A stretch of DNA of 64,000 nucleotides from Streptomyces phaeolivaceus (lineage in GTDB: Bacteria > Actinomycetota > Actinomycetes > Streptomycetales > Streptomycetaceae): NCBI RefSeq assembly GCF_009184865.1, contig NZ_CP045096.1:1736001-1800000 (forward strand). The letters are read 5' to 3'. The position numbers and the translations under genes were made by a program. How positions within the stretch are numbered: position 1 is the stretch's first letter; each line of letters opens with the position of its first letter. Under the pieces are notes generated by a model. It had not been told where the DNA came from and did not search any database. It worked only from the letters and a program-made list of their open reading frames with translations. Below, in pieces: positions 33,239 to 41,662 of this stretch.

Positions 33239-33628
33239 ATGCAGACCTTGGGTATCAAGCCATCCTGGTCAGGCGGTGGCGGGCCACTGCTGGCGGGCGT
33301 GGCCGCGGCCGTGGCGGGGGTCGGCGCGGCGCTCGCGTTCGCCGACGCGGACTCGGTGCTGCGCGGCCCGTTCACCCTGTTCTTCCTCCTCGTGGCGCCA
33401 GGAGCCGCCATCGGTGCCGTACTGCGCGGACTGGAGCCGTTCGGCCGGGTCGTGACGTCCCTCGCGGGCGCGATCGCGGTGAACCTCCTCGTCGCCCAGG
33501 GCATGATCGCCACCCACTCGTGGTCGGTGACCGGTGGGATCACGGCCGTGACCGTGATCAGCTCGCTCGTTCTCCTGCCGAGTCTGGTACGGCTCATGCG
33601 CGGCCGTACGGAGAGAAGACGGACCTGA
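33239..33628 (+). CDS. Small integral membrane protein (polysaccharide cluster)
   Basis: 129 residues from ATG 33239 (MQTLGIKPSW). An upstream in-frame start at 33170 has no ribosome site. Four hydrophobic helices are visible: PLLAGVAAAVAGVGAALAFA, TLFFLLVAPGAAIGAVLRGL, VVTSLAGAIAVNLLVAQGMI and GITAVTVISSLVLLPSLVRL. The C-terminus is Arg-rich and cytosolic. The stop is 3 bp from the acetyltransferase start, so it heads that operon. Similar small proteins accompany Streptomyces exopolysaccharide genes; no function is known. Confidence 0.75.
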   Translation: MQTLGIKPSWSGGGGPLLAGVAAAVAGVGAALAFADADSVLRGPFTLFFLLVAPGAAIGAVLRGLEPFGRVVTSLAGAIAVNLLVAQGMIATHSWSVTGGITAVTVISSLVLLPSLVRLMRGRTERRRT

Positions 33629-33631
33629 GAC

Positions 33632-34753
33632 GTGGACATCAGTGTGTACCGCCCAGGCGAGCTGACCGCCGTCGACCGGGCGGCCTGGACCGCCTTGCAG
33701 TCGAAGGCCCATCTCCACGGCGCGCCGGAGCTGGCGAACCCGTTCCTGTCCCCGGAGTTCGCGCTCGCGGTGGGCCGCTGCCGGCGCGGGGTGCGGATCG
33801 CGGTCGTCCGGGAGGGCGGCGAACCGGTGGCCTTCTTCCCGTACCAGAGATCCGCCGTCGGGGTGGGCAGAGCCGTCGGGCTCGGCCTCTCCGACTGCCA
33901 GGGCGTGGTCCACCGCCCCGGCTTCACCTGGGACGCCCAGGAGTTGCTGCGCGCCTGCGGGCTCGCGGTGTGGGAGTTCGACCATCTGGCGCAGGGGCAG
34001 ACCCCGTTCGCCGCCCATGTCACCGACAGCTTCCCGTCGCCGGTGATGGACCTGGAGCAGGGCTACGAGGCCTATCTGAGCCAATTGCGGGCCCGCTCAC
34101 CGAAGTTCGTCCGCTCGACGTTCGCCAAGGAGCGCAGGCTCGGCCGCGCGGCGAACGAGGTGCGCTATGTCCACGACGAGCGCGACCCCGAGGCGCTGCG
34201 CACGCTGATGGCCTGGAAGTCGGCGCAGTACCGCAGGACGGGTCGCAGCGACCGCTTCGCGCACCCGTGGATCACCCGGCTGGTGCACCGCCTCTTCCAC
34301 ACCCGCTCCGAATCCTTCGCCGGTCAGCTGTCCGTGCTGTACGCGGACGGCAAGCCGGCCGCGGCTCATTTCGGGCTGCGCTCCGAACGGGTGCTGACCT
34401 GCTGGTTCCCGGCGTACGACCCGGCGTTCGCGCGGTTCTCGCCGGGCCTGCTGCTGCATCTGCACATGGCCGAGGAGGGTGCCGCCGACGGCATCGCCTA
34501 TCTGGATCTGGGCCGGGGTCAGAAGCAGTACAAGGATTCCCTGAAGACCCGGGAGATCTCCGTGTCGGAGGGGTGGGTCACCCGGCGCCATCCGGTGGCG
34601 CTCGGGCACCGGGCCCGACGGGCACCGGTCAGGGCACTGCGCAACGCGGTGCTGGCGCGACCGGAGTTGTTCGAGCCGGCGGACAGACTGTTGAAACGGT
34701 TGGGAAGTATCCGGTCGGGAGGTCAGGTAACGGACACAACAACAAAAACGTGA
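33632..34753 (+). CDS. FemAB/CelD-like GNAT acyltransferase
   Basis: 373 residues, GTG start. The family (Acetyltransf_6/BcsL-CelD type) is common in polysaccharide loci. Evidence: the N-terminal LANPFLSPEFALAVGRCRRGVRIAVVREGGEPVAFFPYQ, mid-protein basic segment SPKFVRSTFAKERRLGR, and the C-terminal acyl-CoA-binding half AGQLSVLYADGKPAAAHFGLRSERVLTCWFPAYDPAFARFSPGLLL with YLDLGRGQKQYKDSLKTRE. It is predicted cytosolic and probably acylates a sugar or lipid-linked precursor. It is followed by a 353-bp leader before the glycosyltransferase operon. Confidence 0.85.
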   Translation: MDISVYRPGELTAVDRAAWTALQSKAHLHGAPELANPFLSPEFALAVGRCRRGVRIAVVREGGEPVAFFPYQRSAVGVGRAVGLGLSDCQGVVHRPGFTWDAQELLRACGLAVWEFDHLAQGQTPFAAHVTDSFPSPVMDLEQGYEAYLSQLRARSPKFVRSTFAKERRLGRAANEVRYVHDERDPEALRTLMAWKSAQYRRTGRSDRFAHPWITRLVHRLFHTRSESFAGQLSVLYADGKPAAAHFGLRSERVLTCWFPAYDPAFARFSPGLLLHLHMAEEGAADGIAYLDLGRGQKQYKDSLKTREISVSEGWVTRRHPVALGHRARRAPVRALRNAVLARPELFEPADRLLKRLGSIRSGGQVTDTTTKT

Positions 34754-35106
34754 GGCCTCGCAATAGGCCTTGCCATACGGGCTCAACCATCAATACCGTC
34801 TTACATCGTTGTACATCAACCCGCATCGGTCCGTCAGCACATGCTCCTGGGGGAGGGCTCAAGGGGCGCGGCGATCCCGGCGCGGGGCGCGGTAGGGGGG
34901 TGCCGTGCTCGGTGACCGCACCGTTCACCGAGTCGTGCCGCGCGACCGACTGCCGAGTCACGGCAGTCGGCCGGCTTTTGCCAGCTCACCCGGCGTGCAC
35001 GGAGATCGACTTCGGCATGCCATGAGTGAGAACCCCCCTTTCGAACCGGACACATTGCCGGACCACCCAGGGGCGGGTGGTCCACCGGACGAGAGGGACC
35101 AGACTC
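34754..35106. other. Leader region before the glycosyltransferase operon
   Basis: No gene seen. It contains a candidate promoter (TTGCCA 34770-34775, 18 nt, TACCGT 34794-34799). About 150 bp further there is a strong hairpin with a T-run (34946-34979). The ribosome site GAGAGGG precedes ATG 35107. The AT-rich stretch 34741-34810 contrasts with its surroundings. Confidence 0.5.
34946..34979 (+). terminator. Terminator or attenuator in the glycosyltransferase leader
   Basis: CCGACTGCCG, AGTCA loop, CGGCAGTCGG: a perfect 10-bp stem followed 5 nt later by TTTT. It ends transcription from the acetyltransferase. If the upstream promoter at 34770 drives the operon, it could instead act as an attenuator. 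Confidence 0.7.
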
Positions 35107-35952
35107 ATGAGCTCAGTTCTGCGCCCGGCGATATCCGAACCGACATCAGAGTCCGATACCACCGACGCCGACGAGCCGACGCTCGCGAAGTACCGGCCGA
35201 TCTCCAACCACCTGGCCATCGCGCCGCCGGTGAGTGTGGTGATCCCCGCCATGAACGAGGCGGAGAACCTGCCGTACGTCTTCAAGACGCTGCCGGGCTG
35301 GATCCACGAAGTGGTCCTGGTCGACGGCAACTCCACCGACGACACCGTCGCGGTGGCCCGTGAACTGTGGCCGGACGTCAAGGTCGTCCCGCAGCGGGGC
35401 AAGGGCAAGGGCGACGCCCTGATCACCGGGTTCGCGGCCTGCACCGGTGACATCATCGTGATGGTCGACGCGGACGGCTCGGCCGACGGGCACGAGATCG
35501 TCTCCTATGTGTCCGCCCTGGTCTCGGGCGCCGACTTCGCCAAGGGCTCCCGCTTCGCCAACGGCGGCGGCACCGACGACATGACCCTGATCCGCAAGCT
35601 CGGCAACTGGGCGCTGTGCACCACCGTGAACCGCAAGTTCGGCGCCCGCTACACCGATCTGTGCTACGGCTACAACGCGTTCTGGCGGCACTGCCTCGAC
35701 AAGATCGACCTCGACTGCACCGGCTTCGAGGTGGAGACCCTGATGAACATCCGGGTCGTCAAGGCGGGCCTGAAGGTGCAGGAGATCCCCAGCCACGAGT
35801 ATCTGCGCATCCACGGCGCGAGCAATCTGCGGGCCGTCCGCGACGGACTGCGCGTGCTGCGGGTGATCCTGAAGGAGCGCAACAACCGGCGTGCGCTGCG
35901 CAGCCGTTCGCACGCCACGACGCTCACCGCGGGCCGGGGAGAGTCGTCTTGA
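35107..35952 (+). CDS. Glycosyltransferase family 2 (DPM-like)
   Basis: 281 residues. GT-A fold: VSVVIPAMNEAENLPYVFKTLP (nucleotide-sugar binding), VVLVDGNSTDDTVAVA, and the metal-binding DAD in IIVMVDADGSADG (about 118-130), followed by GSRFANGGGTDDMTLIRKLGNW and a C-terminal segment FEVETLMNIRVVKAGLKVQEIPSHEY like polyprenyl-phosphate sugar synthases. It has no TM helices, so it is probably a peripheral enzyme making a lipid-linked sugar. ATG 35107 follows GAGAGGG. The stop overlaps the next start (TTGA). Confidence 0.92.
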   Translation: MSSVLRPAISEPTSESDTTDADEPTLAKYRPISNHLAIAPPVSVVIPAMNEAENLPYVFKTLPGWIHEVVLVDGNSTDDTVAVARELWPDVKVVPQRGKGKGDALITGFAACTGDIIVMVDADGSADGHEIVSYVSALVSGADFAKGSRFANGGGTDDMTLIRKLGNWALCTTVNRKFGARYTDLCYGYNAFWRHCLDKIDLDCTGFEVETLMNIRVVKAGLKVQEIPSHEYLRIHGASNLRAVRDGLRVLRVILKERNNRRALRSRSHATTLTAGRGESS

Positions 35953-36962
35953 GCGAGCCGGCCGTCTCGGTCGTGGTCTGTGTGTACACCGAGGACCGCT
36001 GGGAGGACATCCTCGCGGCGGTCGCCTCGGTGCGCGCCCAGTCCCGGCCGGCCCTGGAGACGCTCCTGGTGGTGGACCACAACCAGGCCCTCCTCGAGCG
36101 TCTGACCGGGGAGTACAAGGAGGTCGACGAGGTGCGGGTGCTCGCCAACGCGGGCCCCCGCGGGCTGTCCGCGGGCCGCAACACGGGCATCGCCGCCTCG
36201 TACGGGGAGATCATCGCCTTCCTCGACGACGACGCGGTCGCCGAGCGCGACTGGCTCGCGTACTTCGTCGAGGGGTACGCCGACCCCCGGGTCATGGCCG
36301 TCGGCGGCCGTACGGTGCCCGTGTGGGCGTCCGGCCGCCGCCCGGCCTGGTTCCCGGAGGAGTTCGACTGGGTGGTGGGCTGCGCCTACAAGGGCCTGCC
36401 CGGTGGGGTCGCCGAGGTCCGCAACGTCCTCGGCGGCAACGCCTCGTTCCGCCGCACCGCCTTCGACGCGGCCGGCGGCTTCGCCACCGGTATCGGCCGC
36501 GACGGCGACAAGCGCCCGCTGGGCGGCGAGGAGACGGAGCTGTGCATCCGGCTCTCCCGGGCCCGGCCGGACGCGGTGCTGCTGCTCGACGACCGGGCGG
36601 TGATCCACCACCGGGTGCCGGGCGTACGGGAGCGGTTCGGGTACTTCCGTACGCGCACCTACGCCGAGGGCCTGTCGAAGGCGCTGGTGGCGCGGAGCGT
36701 CGGCGCGGGCAAGGGGCTGGAGTCGGAGCGCCGGTACACCACACGGGTGCTGCCCGCCGGGGTGGCGCGCGGACTGCGGGACGCGCTGCTCGGCCGCAAG
36801 GGGGGCGCGGGACGTGCGGGCGCGATCGTCACGGGGGTGGCGGCGGCGGCCGGGGGGTACGTTGTCGGGAGCGTCCGGGCCCGCCGGGGCGAGGTCACGT
36901 TCTCGGTCGGCGGGATCCCGGGTGGTACGGGCGGCAAGGGGGGCGAGGGGGGCTCGTCATGA
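35949..36962 (+). CDS. Glycosyltransferase family 2
   Basis: 337 residues with a rare TTG start (TTGAGCGAG), 4 bp inside the upstream gene, so translationally coupled. GT-A features: VSVVVCVYTEDRWEDI, AGRNTGIAASYGEIIAFLDDDAVAERDWL with the DDD metal site, GGNASFRRTAFDAAGGF, and the acceptor region GGEETELCIRLSRARPDAV (ED catalytic base). A Gly/Ala-rich tail contains one weak hydrophobic stretch (AGAIVTGVAAAAGGYVVGSV). The sugar specificity is unknown. Confidence 0.92.
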   Translation: MSEPAVSVVVCVYTEDRWEDILAAVASVRAQSRPALETLLVVDHNQALLERLTGEYKEVDEVRVLANAGPRGLSAGRNTGIAASYGEIIAFLDDDAVAERDWLAYFVEGYADPRVMAVGGRTVPVWASGRRPAWFPEEFDWVVGCAYKGLPGGVAEVRNVLGGNASFRRTAFDAAGGFATGIGRDGDKRPLGGEETELCIRLSRARPDAVLLLDDRAVIHHRVPGVRERFGYFRTRTYAEGLSKALVARSVGAGKGLESERRYTTRVLPAGVARGLRDALLGRKGGAGRAGAIVTGVAAAAGGYVVGSVRARRGEVTFSVGGIPGGTGGKGGEGGSS

Positions 36963-37771
36963 CGGACTCGACGGGGGCGGCGACGGCCGTACCGATCCTG
37001 ATGTACCACGCGGTGTCCACCGCGCCGAACGACGCCACGAGGGAACTGTCGGTGACCCCGGAGGCCTTCGCGGAACAGATGGCGCTCATCGACGACCTGG
37101 GCCTGACCCCGGTCGACACGGCGGATCTGGCGGCGGGTTGGCGGCACGGCCGCCCGCTCCCCGCCCGGCCCGTGCTGATCACCTTCGACGACGGCTACGC
37201 GGGTGTGCACCGGCACGCCCTGCCCGTCCTCACCAAACACGGCTTCGCGGCCTCGCTGTTCGTCACCACGGGCTGGATCGAGGGCCCGTACGACAACGGC
37301 GAGGCCCTCGACACCATGCTCGGCTGGGACCAGGTCCGCGAACTCGCCGCGGGCGGCGTGGAGATCGGCGGGCACAGCCACACCCATCCGCAGCTCGACA
37401 CGCTCGACGAGGACCGGCTCCGGTTCGAACTGCGGCGCTGCCGCCAGATCGTCGCCGACGAACTGGGCACCCGGCCCGTCTCGTTCGCCTACCCGTACGG
37501 CTACTCCAGCCGCCGGGTGCGGGTCGCGGTGCGGGAGACGGGGTTCGCCCAGTCGCTGGCGGTCGGCAACGCGCTGGCCCGGCGCGCGCAGGGCCCGTAC
37601 GCGCTGCGGCGGGTGACCGTACGGCGCTCCACCGGGATCGCCGAGTTCGAACGGCTCGTCGAGGGCCGTGCGATCGCCCGTAACTTCGCCCGGGACCGTG
37701 CCCTGACCAAGGGGTACGCCATGGTCCGAAGAGCACGACAGGTCCGGAAGGCCATCCGTTCCCGTGTCTGA
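36959..37771 (+). CDS. Polysaccharide deacetylase (NodB homology)
   Basis: 270 residues. NodB motif 1 LITFDDGYAGVHRHA (metal and base Asp), motif 2 EIGGHSHTHPQLDTL (metal His residues), motif 3 VSFAYPYGYSS. No signal peptide is seen; the enzyme may act on a cytosolic, lipid-linked precursor or be exported otherwise. ATG 36959 overlaps the preceding stop by 4 bp and its stop overlaps the next gene by 8 bp, so it is inside a tightly coupled operon. Confidence 0.93.
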   Translation: MTDSTGAATAVPILMYHAVSTAPNDATRELSVTPEAFAEQMALIDDLGLTPVDTADLAAGWRHGRPLPARPVLITFDDGYAGVHRHALPVLTKHGFAASLFVTTGWIEGPYDNGEALDTMLGWDQVRELAAGGVEIGGHSHTHPQLDTLDEDRLRFELRRCRQIVADELGTRPVSFAYPYGYSSRRVRVAVRETGFAQSLAVGNALARRAQGPYALRRVTVRRSTGIAEFERLVEGRAIARNFARDRALTKGYAMVRRARQVRKAIRSRV

Positions 37772-40700
37772 CACGACGACCACCACGGCAGACGAGGCCG
37801 AGAACACCACGACCGAGGAGACCGGGCGAAGCTCCGGCGCCGGCCGCGGGCGACGGCTGCGGCTGCCCGGACTGGGCAGGGGGGCGGGAGGCGACCAACT
37901 GTTCCGCAACGCCTACGCCCTGATGCTGAACACCGGTATCTCGGCCGTGCTCGGCCTCGGCTTCTGGCTGGCCGCCGCCCGCTACTACACCGAGGCCTCG
38001 GTCGGTCAGGGCTCCGCCGCGATCGCCGCGATGAAGCTCCTCGCCGGGCTCACCGCGCTGACGCTGACGGGCGCCCTGGCCCGGTTCATCCCGGTCGCGG
38101 GCCGGGACACCGGCCGGCTGATCTTCCGTACGTACGCGGGCAGCGCCTTGACGGTGGCGGTCGCGGCGGGCGTGTTCCTGCTGACGCTGGGCCTGTGGGG
38201 GTCGTCGTACCGCTTTCTGCACGATCCGCTGAACGCCGTGTTCTTCGTGCTCGCGGTGGTCGCCTGGTCGACGCTGACGCTCCAGGACGGGGTGCTCACC
38301 GGGCTGCGCAGCGCGGTCTGGGTGCCGGTCGGCAACACCGTGTTCTCGGCGGTGAAGCTGGTGCTCCTGGTGGTGTTCGCCGCCGCGATCCCGACCATGG
38401 GCGTCTTCGTGTCCTGGGTCGCGGCGATCGCGCTGTCCGTGCTGCCGCTGGGCTGGCTGGTGTTCCGGCGGCTGATCCCGAGGCATGTGGGGGCCACCGA
38501 GGACCACGCGCGTCCGCCGTCGCTGCGGGAGATCGGCCGTTTCCTCGCCGGCGACTACACGGGGTCCCTCTTCTCGCTGGCCGTGGTCTATCTGGTGCCG
38601 GTGATCGTGGCCGCCCAGGTCAGCTCCGCCGACAACGCGTACTTCTACATCACCACCACCATCGGCGGCACGGTCAATCTGCTCGCCATCAACATGGGCG
38701 CCTCGCTGACCGTCGAGGGCGCGCACGATCCGGCCCGGCTCGCGGCCAACACCCGGGCCGCGCTGAAGCGGATGGCCCGGATCATGCTGCCGGTGTGCGG
38801 GGTGCTGTTCTTCGGGGCGCCCTGGATCCTGGCCGTCTTCGGGCAGGCCTACGCGGACGCGGCGACCGGGCTGCTGCGCTGGTTCGCGGTCGGCGCGCTG
38901 CTGCGGGTCGTGATGGAGACGTACTTCGCGGTGCTGCGCGCGCAGAGCCGCACGGCCGGACTGGCCTGGCTGCAGGGCCTGTTGTGCGCCCTGGTACTCG
39001 GGCTGACGCTGGTGCTGCTGCCCCGGATGGGCCTGACCGGCGCGGGGGTCGCCGAGATCTCCAGCCTCGCGGTGATCGTGCTGATCGCCGCGCCCCGGCT
39101 GTACCGCATCCTGCGTGCCGCCGGGCCCCCCGAGGTGCCCGCCGGCACGGCTCCGGACGGCGATCTCGCCGATCTGGGCCGGGTGGCCTCCGCCGCGAAG
39201 CGGCAGAGCGGCGCGTGGTCGCGGCGGCTCGACTCCGACACCCTCGCGCTCGGCGTCCACGTCGACTTCGACCATCTGGAGCGCCGCCCGGACGTACGGC
39301 CGGGCCCCGGCACCCCGCCCACCGGAACCGCGTCCGTACGCCCCGTACGCAAGGACCACCGGCCGGCCTGGGCCCAGGACCGGCCGACCCGCCCGCTCAC
39401 CCCGCTCGCCTCGCTGGGCCTGCCGGTGGAAGAGCGCGAGCCCGGCTCCGAATCGTCGCCGGGCCCGGCGGAGGTCCCGGAGGTGGACGCGCCGTTCGAG
39501 CCGGCCGTGCGGGAACCGGACCTCGCGGCGCGGGCGGAGGCACCCGAGCGGCCCGACGCGAAGCCCCCGGTCCAGGAAGTCACGTCCGCCGAGGAGGCGC
39601 CCCGGGTGCCCCTCCGCGAACGCCTGTCGCACCCCACGATCACCGGTGTGGTCCTCGGCTTCCTCCTGCTCTGCGCGCTTCTGCTCTACTGGGTGCCCGC
39701 GCTGGCGTTGGACGACGCCGATCTGGACCGGATGGGCGGGCTCGGCCTGATCTCCGTGCTGCCCGCCCCGACGCTGGTCGGGGCGGCGCTGCTGGCCGTC
39801 GTGTTCGCCGCGCTGCTGTGGCCGGCCCGTGAGCACCGCGGACTGCTGCTGATCACGCTCCTGGCCACGGTGTTCTCGCTGCACGCGCTTCCGGCCGTGA
39901 TCGAGACCGAGCCCCGCTTCGCCACCGCCTGGCAGCATCTGGGCTTCATCGACTACATCGACCGCACCGGCACGGCCGTACCCGACCTGGACGCCCGCTG
40001 GAGCTGGCCCGGCTTCTTCGCGGCGGCGGCGTTCGTCGCCGAGGCCTGCGGGGTCACCGACTTCACCGAGATCATCCGCTGGTGGCCGACGGCGATCCAA
40101 CTCCTCTATCTGGCGCCGATGTTCCTCCTCGCCCGCCATATGCGGGCGGGCTGGCGCGCCCGCTGGACCGGCATCTGGGTCTTCGTCCTGAGCGGCTGGG
40201 TGGGCCAGGACTACTTCTCCCCGCAGGGCTTCACCTACCTCCTCTACCTGGTCTTCGTCGCGATCCTGCTGGTCTGGTTCCGCGCCCCGCACATGCTGTG
40301 GGGCAAGGTGCGCCCCGGCGAGGCCGAGGTGGAGCCGACGGACCGCCGCCAACGCGCGGTCCTGCTGATGGTCCTGATCGGGCTGTACGCGGCGACGGTC
40401 CCGGCCCATCAGCTCACCCCGTTCGTGATGCTGGGCGTCCTCGCGGCCCTGGTCCTGATCGGCCGCTGCGAACTGCGCGGCCTGCCCATCCTGTTCGCCG
40501 TGCTGGTCGCCGTCTGGGTGGGCTATCTCGCCGAGCCCTACTGGTCCGGCCACTTCGACGAACTCTTCGGCGGGGTCGGCGGGGTCGGCGGCAATGTCAC
40601 GTCCTCGGTCTCCGGCCGGATCGGCGAGGGCAGTTCGACCCACAAACTCGTCCTCTACGCGCGCGTGGCCCTCGCCGGCACGGTCATGCTCCTGGCCTGC

Positions 40701-41645
40701 TACGGCTTCTGGCGCCGCCGCGGGAACAGGTACCGCGAACGCTCCCTGCTGGTCCTGACCTTCGTCCCGTTCCTGGGCTTCGGCATGCAGTCGTACGGCG
40801 GCGAGATGGCGCTGCGGGTCTTCATGTTCGCCCTGCCGGGGGCCGCGCTGCTGGCCGGCCTCGCCCTCTTCCCGCGCACCGGCGTCACCGCCGAGGAACG
40901 CGACAAGGACCGGGTGAGCCTCGCCCCGCCGGCCGCCCTGCTGGCCGGTCTCGTCCTCATCGGCGGCTTCCTGGTCGCCCGCTGGGGCAACGAACCCTTC
41001 GAACGGGTCCGTCCGGGCGAGGTCGCCGCCATGGAGTACGTCTACGCCCACGACGACCCGACCGTACGGCTGCTCTGGCTCAGCGACGACCCGGTGAACA
41101 ATGTGACGCCCGCGATGCCGTGGGGCGCGCGGGACATGGAGAAGGTCGAGTACGTGCCGACGCTCGCGCCGAGCGACCCGGTACTGGTGTCCGGGGTGGC
41201 CAAGGCGCTGAAGGACGCGGGCGCCAACTCCTTCCTGATCGTCAACCGCAGCCAGGTCGTCAACCTCCAGATGGATGCCGGCTACTCCGAGAACTGGGAG
41301 TCCCGGCTCATCCAGAACCTCGACAGACGCACCGACCTCGAACAGGTCTTCTCCAACACCGACGCCACGATCTTCGCCCTGCGCGACCAGCCGGGCAGGG
41401 CCCCGGCCCCCGATCCCGGCCCGATCGGCCCCCAGGTCACCTGGACACCGTGGTCGGTGGTGGGCGGCCTGGCCGCGATCGCCCTGATCGTCCTGCTGAG
41501 CGTCCGCGAGATCGTACGGGTGGCGGTCCGGCCGGGCGTCCGCCAACTCCGCTGGCTCCAGAGCAGCTTCTGGTTCAGCCTGCCCCTGCTGGCACTGCTG
41601 CTGGCGTCACTGGTGCAGCGCTTCGTGACGATGGGGTTGCAGTGA
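37764..41645 (+). CDS. Flippase-glycosyltransferase fusion membrane protein
   Basis: 1293 residues, GTG start within the deacetylase gene. N-terminal half (about 40-455) is a polysaccharide-type flippase with about 12 helices (NAYALMLNTGISAVLGLGFWLAAARYYTEASVGQG; GDYTGSLFSLAVVYLVPVIVAAQVSS; LGLTLVLLPRMGLTGAGVAEISSLAVIVL). A Pro/Glu-rich cytosolic linker (about 465-615) follows. The C-terminal half (about 625-1290) is a second, GT-C-like integral membrane domain with GFIDYIDRTGTAVPDLDARWSWPGFF and an extracytosolic C-terminal region. Such a fusion would couple lipid-linked sugar export with transfer or polymerisation. The GT-C assignment is by pattern only. Confidence 0.82.
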   Translation: MSDTTTTTADEAENTTTEETGRSSGAGRGRRLRLPGLGRGAGGDQLFRNAYALMLNTGISAVLGLGFWLAAARYYTEASVGQGSAAIAAMKLLAGLTALTLTGALARFIPVAGRDTGRLIFRTYAGSALTVAVAAGVFLLTLGLWGSSYRFLHDPLNAVFFVLAVVAWSTLTLQDGVLTGLRSAVWVPVGNTVFSAVKLVLLVVFAAAIPTMGVFVSWVAAIALSVLPLGWLVFRRLIPRHVGATEDHARPPSLREIGRFLAGDYTGSLFSLAVVYLVPVIVAAQVSSADNAYFYITTTIGGTVNLLAINMGASLTVEGAHDPARLAANTRAALKRMARIMLPVCGVLFFGAPWILAVFGQAYADAATGLLRWFAVGALLRVVMETYFAVLRAQSRTAGLAWLQGLLCALVLGLTLVLLPRMGLTGAGVAEISSLAVIVLIAAPRLYRILRAAGPPEVPAGTAPDGDLADLGRVASAAKRQSGAWSRRLDSDTLALGVHVDFDHLERRPDVRPGPGTPPTGTASVRPVRKDHRPAWAQDRPTRPLTPLASLGLPVEEREPGSESSPGPAEVPEVDAPFEPAVREPDLAARAEAPERPDAKPPVQEVTSAEEAPRVPLRERLSHPTITGVVLGFLLLCALLLYWVPALALDDADLDRMGGLGLISVLPAPTLVGAALLAVVFAALLWPAREHRGLLLITLLATVFSLHALPAVIETEPRFATAWQHLGFIDYIDRTGTAVPDLDARWSWPGFFAAAAFVAEACGVTDFTEIIRWWPTAIQLLYLAPMFLLARHMRAGWRARWTGIWVFVLSGWVGQDYFSPQGFTYLLYLVFVAILLVWFRAPHMLWGKVRPGEAEVEPTDRRQRAVLLMVLIGLYAATVPAHQLTPFVMLGVLAALVLIGRCELRGLPILFAVLVAVWVGYLAEPYWSGHFDELFGGVGGVGGNVTSSVSGRIGEGSSTHKLVLYARVALAGTVMLLACYGFWRRRGNRYRERSLLVLTFVPFLGFGMQSYGGEMALRVFMFALPGAALLAGLALFPRTGVTAEERDKDRVSLAPPAALLAGLVLIGGFLVARWGNEPFERVRPGEVAAMEYVYAHDDPTVRLLWLSDDPVNNVTPAMPWGARDMEKVEYVPTLAPSDPVLVSGVAKALKDAGANSFLIVNRSQVVNLQMDAGYSENWESRLIQNLDRRTDLEQVFSNTDATIFALRDQPGRAPAPDPGPIGPQVTWTPWSVVGGLAAIALIVLLSVREIVRVAVRPGVRQLRWLQSSFWFSLPLLALLLASLVQRFVTMGLQ

Positions 41646-41662
41646 CAGGCCCGCGGTGAGGC

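Noticed and set aside
37263..41546. 1427-codon minus-strand frame opposite the flippase-GT gene
   Set aside because: Low-complexity Arg/Gly/Gln/His/Asp composition with no motifs; antisense shadow.
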